A stretch of DNA of 64,000 bases, taken from positions 219,437,498 to 219,501,497 of the forward strand of contig CM060978.1 of NCBI GenBank assembly GCA_030765065.1. The letters are read 5' to 3'. The notes below the pieces were generated by a model that saw only the letters and a program-made list of their open reading frames with translations, was not told where the DNA came from and ran no database searches. Made by a program: the position numbers and the translations under genes. Of the stretch, positions 46,464 to 57,178 are shown in pieces. The DNA is from Deroplatys truncata (Eukaryota > Arthropoda > Insecta > Mantodea > Mantidae). The stretch's first letter is position 1; each line of letters opens with the position of its first letter.

Positions 46464-48953
46464 TTTAAAATTGCTGATGAGTTCTGGATAGGCTTTTGCA
46501 AATGTTGTTGGTAGCAAAACTTGCCTTTTCCATCACCTCCAACATACCCCACTCCCACACCTTTTTTTCTTTCCACCAATCATAATCTCTCTTATTCTCG
46601 CCAATCAGCAACTTTCATTTGTTCCTTTCCACCAATAACATCACTTCTTATTCCCACCAATGACAACTTCACACGTCACTTTCTGTTATACTTTTTATCC
46701 CTCGTTCGCCATCTTTCCCCCTCTTTCAGACCCCAACCGCCGCACAGTCAACACCTCGCCGCTCCTTAACCTCAACTTCGTGCCTCCGCCATCTTATTTA
46801 GTTCACATTTTTACCACCGCGCCTCTCATCTCTCAACCAGATTGCCTGCAAGAACAGATCTCGTTCATTCGCACCTCGACGGTTGCCTCGGCAGCAGCTA
46901 CTGCCAACACCTACGTCGTACACGTTTTTGACCGCTTTCGACCGGCTTGAGAACCCTGCTCCTACGTACGCTAGCGACCATCACGATGGTCCAGTACCAG
47001 GTTTTGGTATAGTTAAATTACGCCTCTGCAAAGGGTGTCTGTACCGCTTTAAAAACCTAGGTATATCAGTGCGTAGTGATGTTGGTTGATCTTAAAGCTG
47101 GTTAAGCATTTTCAAAAACAGTTTGCTTTTATTTTTCCGCCTCGCGTGCCGCGCTTTTGGTGACGCATCCACACCGGTAACAGGTAAGTAACACACGCAT
47201 AATTATTTTTCGGACCTGCTTGGCGTAGGAATATATCCTTTCGTGTTTTGGTACTGTAACCTCAAACCTCCTTACCCTCCTCTTGCGTCCGCCATCTTGT
47301 TTAGTTCTCACCGCATCTCCTTGTCGCAGACCCTCCGCCATTTTTAGTTCCCGCTATTTTAACCTCAAAATCTACTCTTCTAACCTCTTGCTACCGCCAT
47401 CTTCTTTTAGTTCCCATTCTCACCACCGCGTCTCCTTACCCCCACCTCTTGCGACCGCCATGTTCACCACTAACTTCCAAATTTCCTCGTCCTTAAACCT
47501 CTTGTCTCAACCACCTTGTTTAGTTCCCATTTTCGCCACCGCATCTCATATCGCCCCATCTCTCTATCCACTCAAGAAAACTACCATCCAACGTTCAAAA
47601 ATTGCTGATCAGTTCACGACAGGCTTTTGCAAATCTTGTTGCTAGCAAAACTTACCTTTCCCATCACCTCCAACATACCCCATTCCTTTTTCTTTCCACC
47701 AATCATAACCTCTCTTATTCTTACCAATCAGCAACTTTCATTTGCTCCTTTCCACCAATAAAATCACTTCTTATTCCCACCAATCACAACTTCACACGTC
47801 ACTTTCTGTTACACTTTTTATCCCTCGCTCCCCATCTTTTCCCTCTTTCAGTCCCGACCTCCGCACAGACAACACCTCGCCGCTGCTCACATCTCCGAAC
47901 CAAATTGCCGGCGAGAACAGATCTCGTTTATTCACACCTCGACGGTTGACTCGACAGCAGCTACTGCGAACACCTACGTCGTACACGTTTTTGACCGCTT
48001 TCGACCGGCTTGAGAACCCTGCTCCTACGTACGCTAGCGACCATCACGATGGTCCAGTACCAGGTTTTTGGTATAGTTAAATTACGCCTCTGCAAAGGGT
48101 GTCTGTACCGCTTTAAAAACCTAGGTATATCAGTGCGTAGTGATGTTGGTTGATCTTAAAGCTGGTTAAGCATTTTCAAAAACAGTTTGCTTTTATTTTT
48201 CCGCCTCGCGTGCCGCGCTTTTGGTGACGCATCCACACCGGTAACAGGTAAGTACCACACGCATAATTATTTTTCGGACCTGCTTGGCGTAGGAATATAT
48301 CCTTTCGTGTTTTCGTACTGTAACCTCAAATCTCCTTACCCTCCTCTTGCGACCGCCATCTTGTTTAGTTCTCACCGCATCTCCTTGTCGTAGACCCTCC
48401 GCCATTTTTAGTTCCCACTATTTTAACCTCAAAATCTACTCTTCTAAAACTCTTGCTACCCCCATCTTCTTTTAGTTCCCATTCTCACCACTGCGTCTCC
48501 TTACCCCCACCTCTTGCGACCGCCGTGTTCACCACTAACCTCCAAATTTCCTCGTCCTTAAACCTCTTGTCTCAACAACCTTGTCTAGTCCCCATTTTCG
48601 CCACCGCATCTCATATCGCCCCCATCTCTCTATCCACTCAAGAAAACTACCATCCGACGTTCAAAAATTGCTGATCAGTTCAAGACAGGCTTTTGCAAAT
48701 CTTGCTGCTAGCAAAACTCACCTTTCCCATCACCTCCAACATACCCCACTCCCACAACTTTTTCTTTTCCACCAATCATAATCCCTCTTATTCCTACCAA
48801 TCAACAACTCTCATTTGTTCCTTTCCACCAATAAAATCACTTCTTACTCCCACCAATCACAACTTCACACGTCACTTTCTGTTACACTTTTTATCCCTCG
48901 CTACCCATCTTTACCCCTCTTTCAGTACCGACCTCCGCACAGACAACACCTCG
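46464..48953. repeat. ~1.1-kb tandem repeat, about 2.3 units, right arm
   Basis: Mirror of 31411-33900. On the plus strand each unit reads, in order, a CCAAT cluster, CCAAT-N9-ACACG, 'CTTTTTATCCCTCG', TCAG, a ~400-bp segment and CAG|GTAAGTA. In the middle unit: CCAAT at 47699, 47724, 47755 and 47780; TTTTTAT at 47815; TCAGTC at 47848; donor at 48247/48248. The units are joined in the order that directs reading outward. Confidence 0.88.
47699..47853 (+). promoter_or_regulatory. Promoter-like cluster in right-arm tandem unit
   Basis: Four CCAAT boxes spaced 25, 31 and 25 bp; a CCAAT-N9-ACACG composite (47780-47798) overlapping the CRE-like ACGTCA; a TTTTTAT element at 47815; and TCAGTC (47848-47853), matching the arthropod initiator. 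The TTTTTAT-to-initiator distance is about 35 bp, slightly long for TATA. The mirror lies on the minus strand at 32511-32665. Confidence 0.4.
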
Positions 48954-49074
48954 CCACCCAATTCCTCTCCATCACGCGACCTCCATACTCCTCCATCTTC
49001 CTTCCTCCATCTCCCACCCCAAATTAACGAACCAATCAAAACACTCCACGTCACTTCCTCAATTCTTTCAACTC

Positions 49075-49223
49075 GTCCCGGATGAGCCAACCGATTTAAC
49101 GATAATCCTAACGCTCAGGGCGCTTTTCAAACTTACCGCCGCCGCCGTCGCACGCAGCGACACTAGCGACACTAGCGCCCCTAGCGGCAGGATTATCGTT
49201 AAAACAATTGGCTCATCCGGGAC
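49075..49223. repeat. Right tip: 149-bp inverted repeat within the arm
   Basis: Exact mirror of 31141-31289, followed by TATTACTACT and the end of the palindrome. Confidence 0.9.
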
Positions 49224-49233
49224 TATTACTACT

Positions 49234-49239
49234 CACCAC
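49234..49239 (+). repeat. Candidate target-site duplication, right (CACCAC)
   Basis: Same six bases as 31125-31130. Beyond them the right flank (AATAAATATGG) is unrelated to the left flank. Confidence 0.6.
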
Positions 49240-49883
49240 AATAAATATGGGAATTTAAGGAATAGGGATTAATTTAAGTGAAAATGCAATTTTAACTTTT
49301 TGTTTCTTCAGACCTACCTCTCAGGTTATAAGCAAACTTCGTGTAAGAAGAGATTAAAGTAAAACTTAATCAGTGATTAGTAGACATCGATTTGTATGCA
49401 AATGCATATTTACTTTGTTTCTACTTGTGATATAGAATAAAGTTTTGCAATATATTTCACTAGTGGCTAATAGCAGCTTTAGTTACGCATTTAAGACTCT
49501 AATTGTTCAAAGCAGAAATATTTATCAAGAATCTTGACATACTTCATTGCAGACTACTAAAACACAATATTACGAGCAAATTTCCAGTGTGCAACAGTGA
49601 TTTCATTTTGAATAGTTTTGCAAACTAAGGGACTCGCATCGCTTTCACGAATATTTTGTAGCATCATTCGTATTATGTATGTTGCTGTTGAGGAATCCTT
49701 TAGCACAATACCACGCCGCCGTGTTCGTTCTCTTAAACGAGGACTCATTACTAAACACAGGACATACACTCAAAATAAAGCATGTAACCCATATAACACA
49801 ACGAACAGAACACATAATACCGCATTTACGCAAATCTAGTGCACCATCGAATCTAATGCTACTCTATATTTGATATCAAATTA
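49240..49883. other. Right host flank of the palindrome, nothing recognised
   Basis: AT-rich. The short frames at 49557-49873 on both strands overlap one another and are not recognised. Confidence 0.35.
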
Positions 49884-50702
49884 ATCTGATGTGTTACACT
49901 CACATGACTTTCTCTACTCTAGTACAAACTATTTTTACAAACGCTTATTCTTACTATGCTTCATGTTAATCGAGATGTCGAGAGGCTAATCTTATTGCTA
50001 ATTTTCTTGTGGAGCAAAGGGAATTGGTAGGCTTTAAGCGATAGTCAAATCTTTTAAGAGCTGGTTGCTATGTGAAGTATTCCATTCTCTTTGCATTACC
50101 AGGACAAAAAAATGAATAACGAATTCCCAATTGAGAAAGTGTATAAGTATTGGAAAATTTAAAAGAATAACATGCAATATTTCGAAAATGTTTCACTCAA
50201 CAAAAAAAATGTATATGACATAAATTGTTTATTTTAACGCCATCTACATTAGTAAAGTTTTGTCTATTTCTTATGGCTTACCAGTTATGCAAAAGTCGTT
50301 CATAATGAAGAATACTTTTGGAGACATAAATTTTATCTGTCATGAAAGTATCTCAAATATATGATACTTTAATCAAAATCGTTAGGACCATTTTTGAGAG
50401 AATTAAAATTTTCGAAAAATGTTCCGTGTAAAGGGTAATCTGGAGTGGGGAGATTTTCTTGAAAACCTCTGTGTTGCATCTCTAGAAGATATTGAACCTA
50501 AATACCAAGTTTGGTGTTTATCCTACTGTTCGTTTCTGAGTTATGCTGTTCACAGACACACACACGCGGACATGTTTCCAAAAATGCTTTTGTTGGATTC
50601 AGGGGGTCTCAAAACGTATTTTTCCGGTGAAATCTCGGTATCGAATTTTTGGGTGGAATACAATACTTCCCCTACTTACTATACGTAGTAGAGAAAGCAA
50701 AA
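49884..50702 (+). repeat. Family H copy, full length
   Basis: 'TCTGATGTGTTACACTCACA' to 'gtagtagagaaagcaaaa'. The microsatellite is a short 'cagacacacacacgcgg'. A gap near 50330 removes the 'cccagaaaattc' block. Confidence 0.87.
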
Positions 50703-51459
50703 AGAGTTGGTCGGCGAATGTAATGTGAATTAATGACAGCATACATTTATTTTGTACAATAGTGGATTTGTGCATTTACATTTCAGAAATACCTACTATG
50801 TATATATAGTCTATTGTTACGTGACACACTCAGTGTTAAAGATAATACCATTACATATTAAAGTAAACATAAAACATGTATGCTACATATGGTCAGTTAC
50901 TGTGCCAGTATTACAAATACCTTTCTGCTAGCTTTAGTTGCAAGTAATGCGAATTTCCGTTGCAGCCACAACTAAGCGAATGTTACTCTTCGCTACATTA
51001 AACTCTCTTCCTGCTTTCGTTAGAAGCATCACTTTACGCTTGAAAGTAGCGTCATAAGATGTTGTGTTTGTCCTCCATTTCCTTGCTACCTACTAATTCC
51101 AAAGCCCCTTACAATAATTGACCAAATTTAACGAAGTGAGAATGACAACAATGCATTGTGATGTAAGAAACGTATGATGAATTTGAGTGCAAGGCGAACC
51201 ACGGAACAATTTTGCACCCGAATCTAACGCGCCTTTGAATCCAATGCGCACCACAATTTTGTATATTGAATTTGGATAAACGATGCGCTATAGATTTATG
51301 AAAATGCGGTATTTTAACTTTAAGGTTTAGGTACCGTCCTTTTCTTTAGCGGATAAACACTTGATGATACTTGCTTACCAAACTCTGACTGTGTGGCAAT
51401 GATAAATAAACACTTTCTTCTGCTTCACTCCAACAAATATAGGTAGCTATGAACTTAAA
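50703..51459. other. AT-rich stretch, nothing recognised
   Basis: No gene, RNA or repeat family supported. Confidence 0.35.
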
Positions 51460-52288
51460 CAATCTGATGTGCTACACTCACATGAGTTTCTCTACTCTTG
51501 TACAAACGCTTATTCTCCAAATACTTCATGTTAATCGAGATATCGAGATGTTAATCCTATTGCTAATTTTCTTGTAGATGCAAGGGGATTGGTAGGCTTT
51601 AAGCGACAGTCAAATATTCTAAGAGCTGGTTGCTATGTGGAGTATTCCATTCTCTTTGCATTACCAGGACAAAAAAAAAGAATAACTAATTCCCATTTGA
51701 TAAAAAGTATAAGTATTGGAACATTTAAGGGAATTAATAAGCAATATCTCGAAAATGGTTCACTCAACAACAAAAATATATATGACATAAATTGTGTATT
51801 TTAACGCGATCTACATTTTTTGTGTAGTAAAATTCTGTCTATATCTTATGGTTTATCAGTTATGCAAAAGTCGTTCACAATGAAGAATACTTTTGGAGAC
51901 ATTCCCAGAAAACTCAAGATATAAATTTTATTTGTCATTGAAAGTATCTTAAATATATGATATTTTAATCAAAATCGTTGGAGCCATTTTTGAGAAAATT
52001 AAAATTTTCGAAAAATGTTCCATGTAAAAGGTAATCTGGGGTAGAGGGATTATCTTGAAAACCTTCGTGTCGCATTTCTGGAAGATACTGAACCTAAATA
52101 CCAAGTTTGGTATTTATCCGACTGTTAGTTTGAGTTATGCTGTTTACAGACAGACACACACACACATACACACGGACATGTTTCCAAAAATGCTTTTTTT
52201 TTGGATTTAGGTGGTCTTAAAACATGTATTTCAGGTGAAATCTCGGAATCGAATTTTTGGGTGGAATACAATACTTCCCCTACTTACT
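51460..52288 (+). repeat. Family H copy, truncated before its last bases
   Basis: Full-length order but stops at 'ccctacttact', where a second tail begins. Confidence 0.85.
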
Positions 52289-52583
52289 TAAAATTTTCGA
52301 AAAATGTTCCGTGTAAAGGGTAATCTGGAGTGGGAAGATTTTCTTGAAAACCTCTGTGTTGCATCTCTAGAAGATATTGAACCTAAATACCAAGTTTGGT
52401 GTTTATCCTACTGTTCGTTTCTGAGTAATGCTTTTCACAGACACACACACGGACATGTTTTCAAAATGCTTTATATGCATTCAGTGCACCTCAAAACATG
52501 TATTTCCGATGAAATCTCGGTATCGAATTTTTGGGTGGAATACAAGTCTTGCCCTACTTACTATACATAGTAAAGAAAGTAAA
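52289..52583 (+). repeat. Extra family H tail fused to the preceding copy
   Basis: Starts at 'taaaattttcgaaaaatgtt' and ends with a complete terminal hairpin (one mismatch, CATAGTA) and 'agaaagtaaaa'. It is closer to the copy at 49884-50702 (same 'ttccgtgtaaaggg' and 'gaagatattgaacc' variants) than to the unit it joins. Confidence 0.83.
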
Positions 52584-53121
52584 AAGTAATTACTGTGAAA
52601 TCAACACATGTTTTGCGAATATTTGGACAATTAATGGTTATTTCAGAATTTAATGTTTTTACGACATTGTAGAGACTAAGCAGTTTTGAATGGTATGCTA
52701 CTCTTAGAGAGGACTTCATTTCATGTTCAGCTTAAAACTATATGTATATTCTTTATTTAGTAGAACTCAACTAGAACTTCCCCAATTTAGGGATTGACAG
52801 AAATACAAAGCTTACCGTTACAACTGAAGAAATATTTACACTTTAAATGTTGTAAATAGACAATTAAAGATATAGTAGGAAACAAAAATGAATAAAGAAC
52901 ACATTAGTATCTAAAGTATATTATAATGTATATAAAATAATATATCTTTACTTGATGAGTATACGGATGAATTCTTAAACTTGAAATTGAGCCTTTAGCG
53001 CTGTGATGGTTATTTGTTTAATAAAATGTTTTTGTAATTTAAAATGTTCTTATGTGCTTGTATGTAAAGCTTTAGAGTGCATATAATTGCATATTATAAA
53101 TTTTGCTACGTATGTCATTAT
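52584..53121. other. Very AT-rich stretch, nothing recognised
   Basis: No supported feature. Confidence 0.35.
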
Positions 53122-54003
53122 TACTTTCTCTACTACGTATAGTAAGTAGGGGAAGTATTGCATTCCACCCAAAAATTCGATACCGAGATTTCACCGGAAA
53201 TACATGTTTTGAGACCTCCTGAATCCAAAAAAAACCATTTTTGGAAACATGTCCGTGTGTGTGTCTGTGTGTGTGTGTGTCTGTGTGTCTGTGTGTGTGT
53301 GTCTGTGAACAGCATAACTCAAAAACGAACAGTCGGATAAACACCAAACTTGGTATTTAGGTTCAGTATCTTCCAGAGATGCGACACGAAGGTTTTCAAG
53401 AAAATCCCCTCACCCCAGACTACCCTTTACATGGAACATTTTTCGAAAATTTTAATTTTCTCAAAAATGGCTCTAACGATTTTGATGAAAATATCATATG
53501 TTTAAGATAATGTCATGAGAAATGAAATGTATATCTCGAATTTTCTGGGAATGTCTCCAAAAGTATTCTTTATTGTGAACGACTTTTGTATAACTGGTAA
53601 ACCGTAAGAGATAGACAGAATTTTACTACACAAAAAATTTAGATCGCGTTAAAATACACAACTTATGTCATATACATTTCTTTTGTTGAGTGAACCGTTT
53701 TCGAGATATTGCTTGTTATTTCCTTAAATATTTCAATACTTATACTTTTTCTCAAATTCGTTATTCATTTTTTTATGTCCTGGACATGCAAAGAGAATGA
53801 AATGCACCACATAGCAACCAGCGTTAAAATATTTGACTATCGCTTATAACCTACCATATTCCCCTTGCATCTACAAGAAAATTACCAATAAGATTGACAT
53901 CTCGATATCTCGATTAACTTGAAGCATATGGAGAATAGGCGTTTGTAAAAATAGATTGTAAAAGAGTAGAGAATGTCATGTGAGTGTAACACATCAGATT
54001 TTT
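53122..54003 (-). repeat. Family H copy, full length
   Basis: Young copy very similar to 9838-10706, with a TG/TC microsatellite at 53255-53305 and intact hairpins at both ends. Confidence 0.88.
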
Positions 54004-54214
54004 TTTCCATGCATTGAACATATAATATGAACTTTTAAATTTAAAATTAATACATAATAACATCAGTGACAAAATAATAAAGTCCTTACTGTGGAGACAC
54101 CGATATCATTTCTCAGTAAGGATCAGAGTAAACTTGAGAGTTCTCCTTTAAAGTAGGCAGTAAAATTAATCGGTAAATTGTACAGTGTTTTAAAGAGAAA
54201 TCTTGGCATTAAAG

Positions 54215-54412
54215 TTTTGGGATCTGTGAATAAACGTCTTTAAAGTGGAAACTTAGTGCTTCCTGAAGAAATTTCCCCACAGTTAGTAAGTGCTCTCAAA
54301 TTTTTCCCAGTAACTTCTGTAGACGTGGAAAGTACCTTCACAGCATACCAACTTGTGTTAACCAATAAATGCCATAATCTTACAACCTAAGCATTGAAAA
54401 TGGAAAATCCAA
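54215..54412 (+). pseudogene. hAT transposase C-terminal remnant
   Basis: The frame at 54260-54390 reads EEISPQLVSALKFFPVTSVD, then 'VESTFTAYQLVLTNKCHNLT' and a stop. The order 'P(V/I)TSxDVERSFSxYKxxLxDxRHNLT' is the C-terminal dimerisation block of hAT-superfamily transposases and proteins derived from them. A threonine replaces the usual arginine and the block is isolated, so this is a dead fragment. The N-terminal hAT piece at 58160 is about 4 kb away and need not be the same insertion. Confidence 0.68.
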
Positions 54413-54908
54413 CTACGACGACCGTGTTATGCTGAAGAATGTACCTACATTGTACGTACCAAAGGCTTAACGTTTGTGTTCGTTTACTACATATTTTCGA
54501 ATTGTAGCACATATTTTAAAGTTTTGACAACATAAATGATGTCTAGTAATTAGGGACGCATTTCTATTATCTGTTTTATGAGTGCTAAATTCACCACTAC
54601 TTTACAATAATAGCAAAGCATTGTCTGGTATCTCATGCTACATAAATTCAAAATAAATACATATAAAATATTCTCAAAACAGTGGTGTAAAGAAATTAGT
54701 ATTTAACAGCATTCATCAGAGTTTTAAGTACACTAGTATTAACATTTTTCAGCCGATAAACGTTTCTTTCACTTGTCTCACTAAACATGCAACCTAAATA
54801 TCTAATTTGTTCTTCAAATTGATATAGGATGCGACTGCTGTTTCCTTCTAAGTGTTTGAATGGATCTTTAAGAAAAATTCGAGCTCATTGAAACGAACCT
54901 CAAATACC

Positions 54909-55272
54909 TTTTACTGTCTCTACTACGTATAGTAAATAGGGGAAGTATTGCATTCCACTCAAAAATTCGATACCGAGGTTTCACAGGCAATACATGAATT
55001 GCACTGAATGCATATAAAGCATTTTTGGTAACATGTCCATGTCTGTGTGTGTCTATCGGTTTGTGAACAGCATAACTGAAACGAAATAGTCGGATAAAAG
55101 CCAAAATTAGTATTTGGGTTCAGTATCTTCCAGAGATGCGACACGAAGGTTTTCAAAAAAATCCCCCCACCTGAGATTACCCTTTACATCGAACATTTTT
55201 CGAAATTTCAATTTTCTCAAAAATGGCTCTAACGATTTTGAATAAAAATACCATAGGTTTAAGAAATTTTTA
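54909..55272 (-). repeat. Old family H copy, tail part
   Basis: From 'ttactgtctctactacgtat' to 'atgg.tctaacgattttga'. The 'cctgaatcc' block is rearranged and the head half is missing. Confidence 0.78.
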
Positions 55273-55675
55273 TTCGTTCGGTGGGAATATGTTCAAAGCG
55301 ATATTTGCTTACTGGGATGGATGGCCTTACGTGCTTTACTGATGTTACAAGCATGTAGTTCATTTAGAGCTGAGTGAAGCCATGTTTACAAATAGCAATG
55401 GTCGGAAATTCAGAGGCATAAAAGGAAAATGGATTGGTTGAATTAGTTTTGAGCTGCAGTTCACAATTTTACGTGAATAGATGGACAGCATTACGATTAA
55501 ACTTTAAACAGCAAATGTAAACTAATTAGGAGGGAAGGGATCAGTTCTGATGCTTCGAACAGTTCCTACTTCTGGTCATCGCAGACAGGGTACGTTTCCT
55601 GTGAAACATGCAATGCTCTGTTTACATACCAGGGCCCAACCACGCCGTATTTGATGTATGCAGGTAAACCTTCGT

Positions 55676-55752
55676 GCTTTAAAAGAGTTGCAGAACTCAA
55701 CGGGGCAGTTCCAAGTAAACACAGGTCAGTGGAGAACTGGCGTTTTAGCGGC
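55676..55752 (+). repeat. ~75-bp repeat, inverted copy at 58045-58125
   Basis: 'gttgcagaactcaacggggc' and 'cagttccaagtaaacacagg' match the reverse complement of 58045-58125 with few differences. It may be the conserved part of a SINE or MITE not otherwise recognised. Confidence 0.75.
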
Positions 55753-55774
55753 CTAAAATACAATTACTACTAAT

Positions 55775-55792
55775 ACCACCACCACCACTACA

Positions 55793-55859
<67 letters not shown>

Positions 55860-55905
55860 TCACTGCTACCACCAGGAGCAGCAGCAGCAGCACCACCACC
55901 ACCAC
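55775..55905 (+). repeat. (ACT)n microsatellite with CAC/CAG variants
   Basis: About 22 ACT units at 55794-55858, then CACTGCTACCACC, AGC and CAC variants. Confidence 0.96.
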
Positions 55906-55924
55906 AACTTCGGAAGGGAAGTAA

Positions 55925-56045
55925 AGCCGGTGGTCCCGTGTCATAGATAAAGAGGCCTCTGAGCAAAATTACCGGTCCTTCACGCCCAATATAGGATGGG
56001 ACGCTAAGGACCACAGCAGTTAAAGAACGTCCATAAACAAAACTA
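55925..56045 (+). repeat. SINE family S-a, tail half
   Basis: Plus-strand copy from 'ataaagaggcctctgagcaa' to the end hairpin GGACGCT...AACGTCC and 'ataaacaaaact'. The tRNA-like head is absent, replaced by the (ACT)n/CAC tract. Confidence 0.78.
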
Positions 56046-56048
56046 AAA

Positions 56049-56237
56049 AAAATCTAATGTGTTACACTCACATGACTTTCTCTACTCTTGTACAAACTAT
56101 TTTTACAAACGCTTATTCCGCATATGCTTCATGTTAATCGAGATATCGAGATGTTAATCTTATTGATAAATATCAAGTTTGGTGTTTATCCGACTGTTCG
56201 TTTCTGAGTTATGCTGTTCACAGACACACACACACAC

Positions 56238-56277
<40 letters not shown>

Positions 56278-56424
56278 GCAGACACACAGAAGGACATGCT
56301 TCCAAAAATCCTTTTTTTATTCAGGGGGTCTCAAAACATGTATTTCCTGTGAAATCTCGGTAACGAATTTTTGGGTGGAATGCAATACTTCCCCTACTTA
56401 ATATACGTATTAGAGAAAGCAAAA
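56049..56424 (+). repeat. Family H head fused directly to a tail
   Basis: Head 'tctaatgtgttacactcaca' to 'ttaatcttattgat' (56172) joins 'aaatatcaagtttggtgttt'; the ~600 bp between is deleted. A long CA run lies at 56223-56282 and the tail end is 'gtattagagaaagcaaaa'. Confidence 0.84.
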
Positions 56425-56785
56425 CTGTAGATCGCGTTAAAATACACAATTTATGTCATATATATATTTTTTTGTTGAGTGAACCATTTTCAAGATATTG
56501 CTTGTTATTCCCTTAAATTTTCCAATACTTATACTTTTTCTCAAATTCGTTATTCATTTTTTTTCTCCTTGTAATGCAAAGAGAATGGAATACTCCACAT
56601 AGCAACCAGCTCATAAAATATTTGACTATAGCTTAAAGCCTACCAATTCCCCTTGCATCTGGAAGAAAATTAGCAATAAGATTAACATCTCGATTAACAT
56701 GAAGCATATGGAGAATAAGCGTTTGTAAAAATAGTTTGTACAAGAGTAGAGAAAGTCATGTGAGTGTAACACATCAGATTTTTTG
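56425..56785 (-). repeat. Family H middle-to-head piece, inverted
   Basis: From 'gtagatcgcgttaaaataca' to 'tgtaacacatcagattttt', opposite in orientation to both neighbours. Confidence 0.84.
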
Positions 56786-57178
56786 CGTAGTAAAATGTTG
56801 TCTATCTCTTATGGTTTACCAGTTATGCCAAAGTCGTTCTCCATGAAGAATACTTTTGGAGACAGTCCCAGAAAATTCGACATATACATTTCATTTGTCA
56901 TGAAAATATCTTAAACATATGATATTTTCATCGTGTCGCATCTCTGGAAGATACTGAACCTAAATACCAAGTTTGGTATTTATCCGACTGTTCGTTTCTG
57001 AGTTATGCTGTTCACAGACAGACACACACACACATACACACGGACATGTTTCCAAAAATGCTTTTTTTTTGGATTCAGGTGGTCTTAAAACATATATTTC
57101 AGGTGAAATCTCGGTATCGAGATTTTTGGGTGGAATACAATACTTCCCCTACTTACTATACGTAGTAGAGAAAGTAAA
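56786..57178 (+). repeat. Family H middle-to-tail piece with deletion
   Basis: From 'gtagtaaaatgttgtctatc' to 'gtagtagagaaagtaaaa'. The ~100 bp between 'gatattttcatc' and 'gtgtcgcatctctgg' are missing at 56933. Confidence 0.84.

Larger units (their letters stand above)
31131..49233. mobile_element. Giant 18.1-kb palindromic element
   Basis: Every base from AGTAGTAATA at 31131 to TATTACTACT at 49233 belongs to a head-to-head inverted duplication. Paired positions sum to 80364 near the tips and 80366 further in, dropping to about 80363 at the centre; the changes come from length differences in simple repeats. The arms (31131-40168 and 40196-49233) are separated by about 27 nt. Two single-base differences were found by eye (32889/47475 and 39923/40443). 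The termini are 5'-AG...CT-3', with CACCAC on both sides and unrelated DNA beyond. No transposase, integrase, polymerase or capsid-like frame is present; ORFs inside are short and come from repeats. It is best explained as a non-autonomous inserted element; a Maverick/Polinton relative is the leading guess. Confidence 0.9.

Noticed and set aside
31131-49233. Sequencing or assembly fold-back artefact
   Set aside because: The two flanks are different, both arms stop at the same base, and a CACCAC direct repeat flanks the unit. Still needs raw-read confirmation.
55745-56014. Poly-serine or poly-valine open frames
   Set aside because: They come from the (ACT)n microsatellite and the adjacent SINE.
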